From contig CAMCPZ010000004.1 in NCBI GenBank assembly GCA_945876865.1, positions 1-59,398 of the forward strand: a stretch of DNA of 59,398 nt, given 5' to 3'. Below are positions 1 to 6,857 of the stretch, one piece after another. Made by a program: the position numbers and the translations under genes. Below the pieces are notes generated by a model, which did no database searches, was not told the origin of the DNA, and was given only the letters and a program-made list of their open reading frames with translations. Origin of the DNA: Bifidobacterium breve. GTDB taxonomy: Bacteria > Actinomycetota > Actinomycetes > Nanopelagicales > Nanopelagicaceae. Positions within the stretch are counted from its first letter, which is position 1, and every line of letters begins with the position of its first letter.

Positions 1-63
1 GACTTGCATGTGTTAAGCACGCCGCCAGCGTTCGTCCTGAGCCAGGATCAAACTCTCCATAGA
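1..63 (-). rRNA. rrs: 16S ribosomal RNA, 5' end only (partial)
   Basis: The reverse complement contains the universal bacterial 16S start region (AGAGTTTGATCCTGGCTCAG), followed by GACGAACGCTGGCGGCGTGC and then the ACATGCAAGTC block, which is the actinobacterial form. Only the first 60 or so bases are present; the rest of the gene lies left of the window. The exact mature 5' end (placed near base 63) is an estimate by comparison with the E. coli end. Confidence 0.97.
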
Positions 64-260
64 AAGTTGTGATCTGGCAAAAAAACGAAACTAGCGTTTA
101 TAGCTATTTCATTTTTACCAATTGTTTTTGTTTCTGTACCCAATATCCGCCGCCTTTTGAGGGGCGTCGAAGTCATGGAAATACAAAGGAATTTGGCATA
201 TTTTTTCTGCTCCTGCAAGACAGGGGCAGGCCAATATATGCCGATTGGCATTGATTTTTT

Positions 261-282
261 GCACGTTGTTGAGTTCTCAAGG
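261..282 (-). promoter_or_regulatory. BoxA-like rRNA leader element
   Basis: On the minus strand the leader reads CTTGAGAACTCAACAACGTGC. The core TTGAGAACTCAACA is a hallmark of actinobacterial pre-16S leaders and is thought to take part in antitermination and processing. It lies about 200 bases before the 16S 5' end, which is the usual place. The match to the family is from memory. Confidence 0.6.
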
Positions 283-475
283 TACGAATGCACACCGGTC
301 ACGGAGATTTCTCACCGATTGCAGGGCAGACCGCCAAACCTAGCGGAAGGCACACGGAAGAGCAAATCCGGTAGTCCTTCATAGAGCTTGGTCATACTTG
401 TTACTTCAGATCGTTGCTTGGCCTTATTTACCCCGGTTTTAAAGGGTTTTTCGTCCAATTCGCAAGCGAGGGGTA

Positions 476-504
476 AAGATAGCCGATGCCCGGGAAAGGG
501 TCAA
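476..504 (-). promoter_or_regulatory. rRNA promoter (-35 TTGACC, 17 bp, -10 TATCTT)
   Basis: The minus strand has TTGACC at 504-499, a 17-bp spacer, and TATCTT at 481-476, close to the housekeeping sigma-70/SigA consensus with ideal spacing. Transcription would begin near base 469 and run into the 16S gene. It is the best -35/-10 pair I found in the window, as expected for a stable RNA promoter. Confidence 0.8.
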
Positions 505-617
505 ATTCCCTCCCCTAAAAATGGCCAAAAATGAGCCCGAAAAGGCCCCAATTGGTGCGAGGTTTATCACCGTGAAAATTGCACATTTATACGCTTAAAG
601 ATTGGGTATTTCTTTGG

Positions 618-632
618 GCAGTTAAGAACTGC
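618..632 (-). terminator. Possible weak terminator after tyrS
   Basis: A short inverted repeat, GCAGTT-CTT-AACTGC on the minus strand, lies 17 bases past the tyrS stop. No clear run of T follows, so it may only be a processing or decay barrier. Confidence 0.3.
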
Positions 633-648
633 TCGACCAGAGTAGAAC

Positions 649-1923
649 TTAAACGACCTCAACAGAGGCTAAATCGCGCTTACCTTTACGTAAAACTAGG
701 AAACGACCGTGTATTAAATGCTCTTTTGAAGGCGCGAAATCCTCACCGGAGATCTTCTCGTTGTTGAGGTATGCGCCATTCTCTTTCACTATCCGTCGCG
801 CAGCGGATTTAGATTCAACAACTCCTGTTGCAGCGAGAAGATCAACCCAAGTTGGAAATGCTTCGTTCCTATTAATGGAAACTTTTGGTAACTGCGAGAG
901 TGCAGCAGCTAAAGTTTTTTCATCGAGTGAATTCAATTCACCTTGACCGAATAGCGCGGATGATGCAGCTTCAACCTTTTCGCTCTGATCTGAACCATGA
1001 ACCATTGCAGTTAACTCACGAGCAAGTTCTCTCTGTGCTTCCCTTGCTCCCGGATTTGTTTTGCCGGTTTCAACAAGGCGTTCTATTTCAGCGCGTTCTT
1101 TAAATGAAAAGACTTTCAAATACTTTTCGACATCTGCATCTTCGGTGTTAAACCAAAATTGATAGAACGCATAAGGTGAAGTCATTTCAGGATCTAGCCA
1201 GACCGAGCCGCCCGCAGTCTTTCCGAATTTACTTCCATCAGATTTGGCCATTAATGGAATAGTGAATGCGTGCGCAGAACCACCTTCGACTTTACGAATT
1301 AAATCAAGTCCAGCAACTATGTTTCCCCATTGATCCGAACCACCCAGTTGCAATTTGCAATTGTCTCGTCGGTAAAGTTCCAGGTAATCAAAAGCTTGCA
1401 ATACTTGATAAGAGAATTCAGTATAAGAAATGCCGCCACTTTCAAGGCGTGAAGCAACAGAATCTTTAGCAAGCATCTGATTAACGCTGAAATGCTTACC
1501 AATATCGCGCAGGAATTCCAGTGCTGAAACTGGCTTGGTCCAATCCAGGTTATTTGCCATGACTGCTGGATTCTTCTTTGTATCAAAGTCCAAGAATTTA
1601 GATAGTTGATTTTTAATGTTACCGACCCATTCAAGAACCACAGATTCATCATTTAGGGTGCGTTCTTCATTGCGTCCACTGGGGTCTCCGACTAGGCCAG
1701 TCGCTCCCCCAACCAATGCGATAGGAAGATGTCCCGCTAATTGGAAGCGTCGCATTACAAGAATCACAACAAGATTACCTACGTGAAGACTTGGTGCAGT
1801 CGGATCAAAACCAATGTAAAACTTAGTTGGCGCCGCCTTAAGTTCCTTAATCAAAGCATCGCGATCGGTTGTTTGAGCCAACAATCCACGCCACTCTAAA
1901 TCTGCAAAGAAGTCCAAACTCAT
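649..1923 (-). CDS. tyrS: Tyrosyl-tRNA synthetase
   Basis: Charges tRNA-Tyr with tyrosine in the cytoplasm. The 424-residue protein has the class I signature as HVGN (about residues 47-50), a KMSKS-like KFGKT loop in the middle, and a C-terminal S4 RNA-binding domain with the ARRIVKENGAYLNN stretch; length is typical of the family. The start is the ATG whose last two bases join the argH TGA stop (ATGA overlap). An upstream in-frame ATG at 1968 lies inside argH and adds 15 unconserved residues, so I rejected it. It is translationally coupled to argH and closes the arginine cluster, the same neighbourhood as in mycobacteria (argH then tyrS). Likely transcribed from the ArgR-controlled argC promoter, although an internal promoter is possible. 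Confidence 0.96.
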   Translation of the reverse strand: MSLDFFADLEWRGLLAQTTDRDALIKELKAAPTKFYIGFDPTAPSLHVGNLVVILVMRRFQLAGHLPIALVGGATGLVGDPSGRNEERTLNDESVVLEWVGNIKNQLSKFLDFDTKKNPAVMANNLDWTKPVSALEFLRDIGKHFSVNQMLAKDSVASRLESGGISYTEFSYQVLQAFDYLELYRRDNCKLQLGGSDQWGNIVAGLDLIRKVEGGSAHAFTIPLMAKSDGSKFGKTAGGSVWLDPEMTSPYAFYQFWFNTEDADVEKYLKVFSFKERAEIERLVETGKTNPGAREAQRELARELTAMVHGSDQSEKVEAASSALFGQGELNSLDEKTLAAALSQLPKVSINRNEAFPTWVDLLAATGVVESKSAARRIVKENGAYLNNEKISGEDFAPSKEHLIHGRFLVLRKGKRDLASVEVV

Positions 1924-3347
1924 GGCTTCATCATGCCTGAAAAACGTGCAACCTCGTTGGATATCCAACTCTTGGCTTCCTTCGTGGCATCCTTCAAATC
2001 TGAAATCTGGGCAAGAACGCTAGAAGTCGAAGTTCCCAATAAAGATGTTCTCGAAGCAACTGCACCGGAGGTAGTAAGGCTGTCTCGTAGATCGGGTGCA
2101 AGTTCCGGATGTATCTTTAACAGTTGTTCATCCGAAAGTTCATGAAGTTCGATACCAGATTTTTCACACAACCGAACACACTCGCCTGCAGCTTCATGTG
2201 CTTGAGCAAATGGAACAGCCTTCTTTGCTAAATAATCTGCAATTTCGGTAGCTAGTGCGAATTCTGCTTGAGCTCCACTCGAAATAACTTTCTCATGGAA
2301 TTTCGCGGTTTCAACCATCCCGATTAGCGCAGGAAGTAAGACGATTAACGTTTCAACCGAATCGAAGATTGGTTCCTTGTCCTCTTGCAAGTCACGGTTG
2401 TAGGCGAATGGGAGTCCCTTAAGTGTCGCTAATAAGCCAGTTAGATTGCCTATCAATCGACCGCTCTTGCCACGAGCAAGTTCAGCAATATCTGGATTCT
2501 TTTTTTGAGGCATGATCGATGAACCAGTTGAATAGGCATCATCAATTGTCACCCAATCAAACTCCCAAGTGCTCCAGAGTGTGAACTCCTCGCCAATTCT
2601 TGAAAGGTGAACGCCTAGCATCGCCATTACGAATAGCGCTTCCGCCGCGAAATCGCGATCGCTTACTGCATCAATGCTATTTGCTAAGACGCCATCAAAG
2701 CCAAGTAATTCTGCGCTTTTCTCTGGGTTAGGTTGCAAGGCGCTTCCGGCTAGTGCACCAGCACCTAACGGAGAAAAATTATTTCTTACTAACCAATCAC
2801 CGATTCGATCCACATCTCGCAATAGTGCCTGCGAATGTTTAGCTAATTCATGCCCGAAGACAATTGGTTGGGCATGTTGTAAGTGGGTAAATCCAGGCGC
2901 CACTACTTTCGCTAATTTTTCACTCTGATCGTTAAAGACCGAAATCAGATCCGTAGTCAGTGAAGCGATTTCCAGCAGATGGTCAACCAGGTAAAGTTTG
3001 AAGTCAGCAACCACTAAATCGTTACGAGAGCGACCAGCCCTAAGTGCGCCGCCGATAGCGCCGATCTTTGCAATCAGGCCACGTTCTATCGCGCTGTGAA
3101 CATCTTCATCTGAATCGTTGTAAGTAAATTTACCGGCAAGAATTTCAGTTCCCAAGGCTTTCAATCCTGCGCGAATGACTTCGCCATTGCCAGCAGCAAT
3201 AACTCCCGAGGCGATCAAGCCATCTAAATGTGCAAGATTTACCTTGATGTCATAAGGCGCAAGACGCCAATCGAATTCCACACTGCGAGAGAGCGCGGCA
3301 ACCACCGATGATGGTTCCGCTGAAAATCTTCCACCCCAAAGCGCCAT
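1920..3347 (-). CDS. argH: Argininosuccinate lyase
   Basis: Splits argininosuccinate into arginine and fumarate, the last step of arginine synthesis. The 475-residue length fits, and the fumarase/aspartase superfamily signature GSSIMPQKKNP sits near residue 280, on the flexible catalytic loop. The N-terminus MALWGGRF is characteristic of the family. The ATG follows directly after the argR stop with no spacer, and its own stop overlaps the tyrS start by four bases. argG and argF, which usually precede argH in Actinobacteria, are absent here. Confidence 0.97.
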   Translation of the reverse strand: MALWGGRFSAEPSSVVAALSRSVEFDWRLAPYDIKVNLAHLDGLIASGVIAAGNGEVIRAGLKALGTEILAGKFTYNDSDEDVHSAIERGLIAKIGAIGGALRAGRSRNDLVVADFKLYLVDHLLEIASLTTDLISVFNDQSEKLAKVVAPGFTHLQHAQPIVFGHELAKHSQALLRDVDRIGDWLVRNNFSPLGAGALAGSALQPNPEKSAELLGFDGVLANSIDAVSDRDFAAEALFVMAMLGVHLSRIGEEFTLWSTWEFDWVTIDDAYSTGSSIMPQKKNPDIAELARGKSGRLIGNLTGLLATLKGLPFAYNRDLQEDKEPIFDSVETLIVLLPALIGMVETAKFHEKVISSGAQAEFALATEIADYLAKKAVPFAQAHEAAGECVRLCEKSGIELHELSDEQLLKIHPELAPDLRDSLTTSGAVASRTSLLGTSTSSVLAQISDLKDATKEAKSWISNEVARFSGMMKP

Positions 3348-3845
3348 TTAATTCCTCTTTCCTTTTGGCTTGTTTGTTCTGGTTGCATAAGTTGTGATTG
3401 ATTTTGCAAGTTCGGCTCCGCCGTTTGCAGTCTTAGCGACTACCAATACCGTGTCATCCCCAGCGATAGTTCCGATGGCGCTCTTGAGAAGACCGTTCAA
3501 TGAGTTACGGTCGATCGCACTCGCCAACAACTGCGCACCACCAGGCGGGGTTCGGACTACCGCTAAATTTCCACTCGCAGTAACGCTCATAATCAAATTC
3601 GCCGCTGAACTATTTTTCGAATTAGCTTCTTCCGGAATTACATACTGGAATTCACCATTCGCATCTCGAACCCGAGTCGCACCTAAATCTTCCAAATCGC
3701 GGCTAGCCGTTGCTTGGGTAACTTTCACACCCTCGCGGGCAAGCAACTTCACCAAGTGGGATTGCGATTCAACGCCACCTTGTTTAATCATTTTCGCTAT
3801 CAGCGCCTTACGTTGATTTGATGTGAGGTTTGTTTTAACGCTCAT
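3348..3845 (-). CDS. argR: Arginine repressor ArgR
   Basis: Hexameric arginine-sensing repressor of arginine biosynthesis. An N-terminal winged helix ([13 protein letters not shown] then [13 protein letters not shown], about residues 25-60) binds DNA; the C-terminal domain with the [12 protein letters not shown] motif binds arginine and makes hexamers. I use the ATG giving 165 residues (MSVKTNLTS...), the usual family length; the longer frame adds 20 residues that lie inside argD. It overlaps argD by 11 bases. Its probable targets are the two ARG boxes before argC (6819-6852), so the operon is predicted to be autoregulated. Confidence 0.95.
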   Translation of the reverse strand: MSVKTNLTSNQRKALIAKMIKQGGVESQSHLVKLLAREGVKVTQATASRDLEDLGATRVRDANGEFQYVIPEEANSKNSSAANLIMSVTASGNLAVVRTPPGGAQLLASAIDRNSLNGLLKSAIGTIAGDDTVLVVAKTANGGAELAKSITTYATRTNKPKGKRN

Positions 3846-5013
3846 AATTAGACGACACCTTTCTGAAGACCTCGATGAAGTGTGAAACTTGAGAATCCGC
3901 AACAATCAGCGGAGGTGCGATCCGAATTACGGAATCCGAAGTGGCATTAGCTAGGACTCCATTTTGTTGAAGATCAGTTATGATTTTTTTTGCAATTGGC
4001 TCTTTAAGAACTATTCCAATCAAGAGTCCCGAACCACGAACAGTGGAAACCATAGGATTCTTGGAAATTTCTAATTTCAAGGTTAACTCGAGGTTTTTAA
4101 CGCGTTCCAAAATCTTCTCATCTTCCAAATACTCAATTGAAGCAAGAGCTGATGCGCAGGCAACTGGACTTCCGCCGAAAGTGCTGCCATGAGAACCTGG
4201 CTCGAAGAGTGACGATGCTTCTCCAATTGCAATCATTGCGCCCAGTGGTAATCCACCACCAAGCCCCTTAGCCAAAGTAATCACATCTGGCGTGACGCCC
4301 TCGTGTTCGAAACCGAACCATTCTCCGGTCCTACCCATTCCGGTCTGCACGCAATCGAAAACTAGAAGAACGCCGTGCTTCGAAGTTAGTTCGCGCAAGG
4401 TTTTTAGGTAACCAAGATCTGGGACAACAACGCCATTCTCGCCCTGAATCGGCTCGACAATCACCATGGCGACTTTTTTGCCTATAGCTTTCTTGGCAGC
4501 CTTAACATCGTTGAATGGAATAAAAGTGACGTCTTTCAGAAGCGGAAGAAACGCTTTGCGTTTGGCAATTTGGCCGGTGATTGAAAGGGCGCCGATGGTC
4601 CTTCCGTGGAACGAACCTAAAGTCGAAACTACTTTCTTGCGCCCACTTAACCTAGAAAGCTTAAGCGCTGCCTCATTGGCTTCGGCTCCTGAATTGCAGA
4701 AAAACACCTTTGCTTCAGTCGAACCAGTTAGCTCCTTCAATTTTTCTGCTAACTCAATCGCACGAGGATGAGAGTAAAGATTGCTCACATGTCCAAGTTC
4801 GGTTACTTGTTTCGTGACAGCTGAGATAAGAGCTGGGTGGGCATGGCCCAGAATGTTTGTTGCGATTCCACCAAGAAAATCTAGATACTCATTTCCATCG
4901 GCGTCCCAAACTTGAGCCCCTAGCCCTTTGACGAGAGAAATCTCCGGAGTTCCGTAGTTGTTTTGCAGCGAAGATTTCCAACGCTCTTGCAGCAATTGGT
5001 TTTTGTTAGTCAA
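3835..5013 (-). CDS. argD: Acetylornithine aminotransferase
   Basis: PLP-dependent class III aminotransferase converting N-acetylglutamate semialdehyde to N-acetylornithine with glutamate as amino donor. The protein is 392 residues, standard for ArgD. Visible motifs are the cofactor-binding [15 protein letters not shown] (about residue 105) and the lysine of [15 protein letters not shown] (about residue 245), which forms the Schiff base with PLP. The start overlaps the argB stop by four bases, indicating coupled translation. A role as succinyldiaminopimelate aminotransferase as well is possible in this family, but the arg context favours arginine synthesis. Confidence 0.95.
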   Translation of the reverse strand: MTNKNQLLQERWKSSLQNNYGTPEISLVKGLGAQVWDADGNEYLDFLGGIATNILGHAHPALISAVTKQVTELGHVSNLYSHPRAIELAEKLKELTGSTEAKVFFCNSGAEANEAALKLSRLSGRKKVVSTLGSFHGRTIGALSITGQIAKRKAFLPLLKDVTFIPFNDVKAAKKAIGKKVAMVIVEPIQGENGVVVPDLGYLKTLRELTSKHGVLLVFDCVQTGMGRTGEWFGFEHEGVTPDVITLAKGLGGGLPLGAMIAIGEASSLFEPGSHGSTFGGSPVACASALASIEYLEDEKILERVKNLELTLKLEISKNPMVSTVRGSGLLIGIVLKEPIAKKIITDLQQNGVLANATSDSVIRIAPPLIVADSQVSHFIEVFRKVSSNYER

Positions 5014-5777
5014 GGTGACACCAACGTTCCACCTTCGCCATGAAGTGCAAGTTCAACGCTAGAAACTTCTCGACCATCAAAAATCTGGACTTTCTTTGCT
5101 CCAGATTTAATTGCATTGATTGCTGATTCTGCCTTTGGGATCATTCCACCTTCGAGCGTCTTTGAAATTTCAGAAAGTTCAATGATGCTAATGTTCTGAA
5201 TCAAGGAATCTTTATCAGGCCAATTGCGATATATACCTGAAACATCGGTTGAGAAGAGCACTGAATCAACGTTTAGCGCCCCACCGATTGCGCCAGCAAT
5301 AATGTCAGCATTCATATTCACTGCTTGTCCATCAGTAGTAATCGAAACTGGTGAGATCACCGGAGTGATACCAAGATCCATCTGGGCAATCAGATAGTCA
5401 GGATTTACCGAAACAACTTCGCCCACTAAACCAAGCTCTGGCTTCGATATTTTGGCGCGAGTTACATCCCCATCTCCAGCCGTTAAACCCACGGCATTCA
5501 CTCCGAGAGCGATTAACTGATTAACCAACTTCCTCTGAACTTCCCCACATAAAGTGCGCTGAACGATCGCGAAAACTTCGGGTGTAGTTTTGCGCAATCC
5601 TCCGATCATCTCGCTTTTCACACCATGAATTTCTAACTCTTTGTTGATTGCTGGACCACCACCATGAACAATGACAATCTTCTTGCCTGCTTTAATTTGC
5701 TTTGACAGAAGCGAAAGGACTGGATCTATCCCCTGGTCATCTGAGATTGCATGACCCCCGTATTTGAAGAGAATCAT
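5010..5777 (-). CDS. argB: Acetylglutamate kinase
   Basis: Phosphorylates N-acetylglutamate. The 255-residue protein is a compact amino-acid kinase with the N-terminal KYGGHA strand, the substrate-binding IVHGGGPAIN loop near residue 40, and the C-terminal GGMIPKAESAI segment. It is on the short side: it lacks the 30 to 40 residue N-terminal helix that gives arginine feedback inhibition in many hexameric ArgB enzymes. I therefore infer that flux may be controlled mainly by ArgR, as the ARG boxes suggest. It overlaps argC by one base and argD by four. Confidence 0.94.
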   Translation of the reverse strand: MILFKYGGHAISDDQGIDPVLSLLSKQIKAGKKIVIVHGGGPAINKELEIHGVKSEMIGGLRKTTPEVFAIVQRTLCGEVQRKLVNQLIALGVNAVGLTAGDGDVTRAKISKPELGLVGEVVSVNPDYLIAQMDLGITPVISPVSITTDGQAVNMNADIIAGAIGGALNVDSVLFSTDVSGIYRNWPDKDSLIQNISIIELSEISKTLEGGMIPKAESAINAIKSGAKKVQIFDGREVSSVELALHGEGGTLVSP

Positions 5778-6799
5778 TACTTAGCAGCTAACTGATTTAG
5801 TCCGGTTGTTTCTGGATAACCACACATCAAATTCGCATTCTGAATTGCCTGGCCAGCCGCACCCTTGCCCAAATTATCAATCGCGACAGATACCATCAAG
5901 CGATTAGCATGCTCGTCAACCGCAACTTGCAAGAATGCAAAATTGGTTCCTATAGTCATCGAAGTCTGCGGGAGCTCTCCGATTGGCAGCACTTTAACAA
6001 AATCAGATTTCGAGTAATAGCCAGAATAAACTTGATGTGCTTGATCTGTTGAAATTATCTTCTTCAACTGCGAACTTACAGTCGCCAAAATGCCCCTTGG
6101 CATTGGAGCCAGGATTGGCGTAAATGAAAACTTAACCGGAGAATCTCCTATAGCGCTTAGGCACTCTTCGATTTCTGGTGTGTGTTGATGAACACCACCG
6201 AACTTGTAAGAACCCATGTTGTTCATAACTTCGCTAGCCGAAAGATTGATTTTTGCATTTCTACCAGCACCGGTTGTACCGCTAGCGGCGACCGAGATGA
6301 AATTCTGGTTCTCAACTAAGTTTGAAGATACTGCTGGCGCACTTCCTAGAATGATTGCGGTTGCATAACAACCCGGATTGGCGACCCGGTTTGACGCTGA
6401 AATTAGCTTTTTGTTACCTCCTACTTCAGGTAGCCCATAAACAAGCTTGCCTGCATATTCTCCTGAATAGTATTTCGCCCAGGCGCTATGATTTTCGAGA
6501 CGGAAGTCAGCACCAAGGTCTACTACCTTTACGGATTCTGCAATCTGAGGAATTAAGGAACCGGATTCACCATGCGGAAGGGCAAGGAAAACCAGATCAC
6601 ATTTATTGATCTCAGAGATATTGGTCGCAGCAAATTTTTCGCCAGAATAAGAGATTAGTTGTGGATGGATAGAGGTGATTAGCTCTCCGGCGTTTGCGCC
6701 AGCGCTTGCATAAACAACTTTGAATTTATCGTGCCCGGCAAGAATTCTCAGAAGCTCTCCACCAGCGTAACCGCTGGCACCAACTACCCCAATTTTCAT
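5777..6799 (-). CDS. argC: N-acetyl-gamma-glutamyl-phosphate reductase
   Basis: NADPH-dependent reduction of N-acetylglutamyl phosphate to the semialdehyde. The N-terminal Rossmann motif is GVVGASGYAGGELLR, and the catalytic cysteine lies in the family signature ANPGCYATA near residue 145; 340 residues is normal. It is the first gene of the argCBDRH-tyrS run. The ATG follows a TATGAT hexamer by exactly six bases with no usable Shine-Dalgarno sequence, so the mRNA is predicted to be leaderless. Two ARG boxes overlap and flank that promoter. Confidence 0.96.
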   Translation of the reverse strand: MKIGVVGASGYAGGELLRILAGHDKFKVVYASAGANAGELITSIHPQLISYSGEKFAATNISEINKCDLVFLALPHGESGSLIPQIAESVKVVDLGADFRLENHSAWAKYYSGEYAGKLVYGLPEVGGNKKLISASNRVANPGCYATAIILGSAPAVSSNLVENQNFISVAASGTTGAGRNAKINLSASEVMNNMGSYKFGGVHQHTPEIEECLSAIGDSPVKFSFTPILAPMPRGILATVSSQLKKIISTDQAHQVYSGYYSKSDFVKVLPIGELPQTSMTIGTNFAFLQVAVDEHANRLMVSVAIDNLGKGAAGQAIQNANLMCGYPETTGLNQLAAK

Positions 6800-6805
6800 G
6801 GGTTA

Positions 6806-6811
6806 ATCATA
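6806..6811 (-). promoter_or_regulatory. argC -10 element, leaderless type (TATGAT-N6-ATG)
   Basis: TATGAT on the minus strand is followed by TAACCC and then the argC ATG, which puts the expected transcription start on the A of the start codon. A weak -35 (TTGCAT) lies 16 bp upstream inside the first ARG box. Confidence 0.7.
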
Positions 6812-6818
6812 TCCTAAA

Positions 6819-6852
6819 TGTATATTTATGCAAATGCATGCATATTTATGCG
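6819..6852 (-). promoter_or_regulatory. Tandem ArgR operators (two ARG boxes)
   Basis: Two near-identical 14-mers, TGTATATTTATGCA (6819-6832) and TGCATATTTATGCG (6839-6852), match the ARG box core TGNATWWWWATNCA and are spaced 20 bp centre to centre, one to two helical turns, as expected for the two halves of an ArgR hexamer site. They occupy nearly the whole 58-bp gap between pheT and argC and cover the -35 region of argC, so arginine-bound ArgR should block polymerase. Spacing and sequence are seen; regulation is inferred. Confidence 0.8.
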
Positions 6853-6857
6853 CAATC

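Larger units (their letters stand above)
64..648 (-). other. rRNA operon promoter and leader region, no protein gene
   Basis: This is the only stretch over 300 bases without a protein gene. It holds the weak hairpin after tyrS, a strong promoter near 476-504, and about 410 bases of pre-16S leader with a conserved antitermination-like element near 261-282. The short reading frames inside it have no ribosome-binding site and no recognisable protein similarity, so I leave them out. Bases next to the 16S start should pair with sequence beyond the rRNA gene to form the RNase III stem, but that partner is outside the window. Confidence 0.75.

Noticed and set aside
157-384. Short open frames in the rRNA leader
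   Set aside because: No ribosome-binding site, no similarity that I recognise, and the conserved leader element lies inside them; they are chance frames in non-coding RNA.
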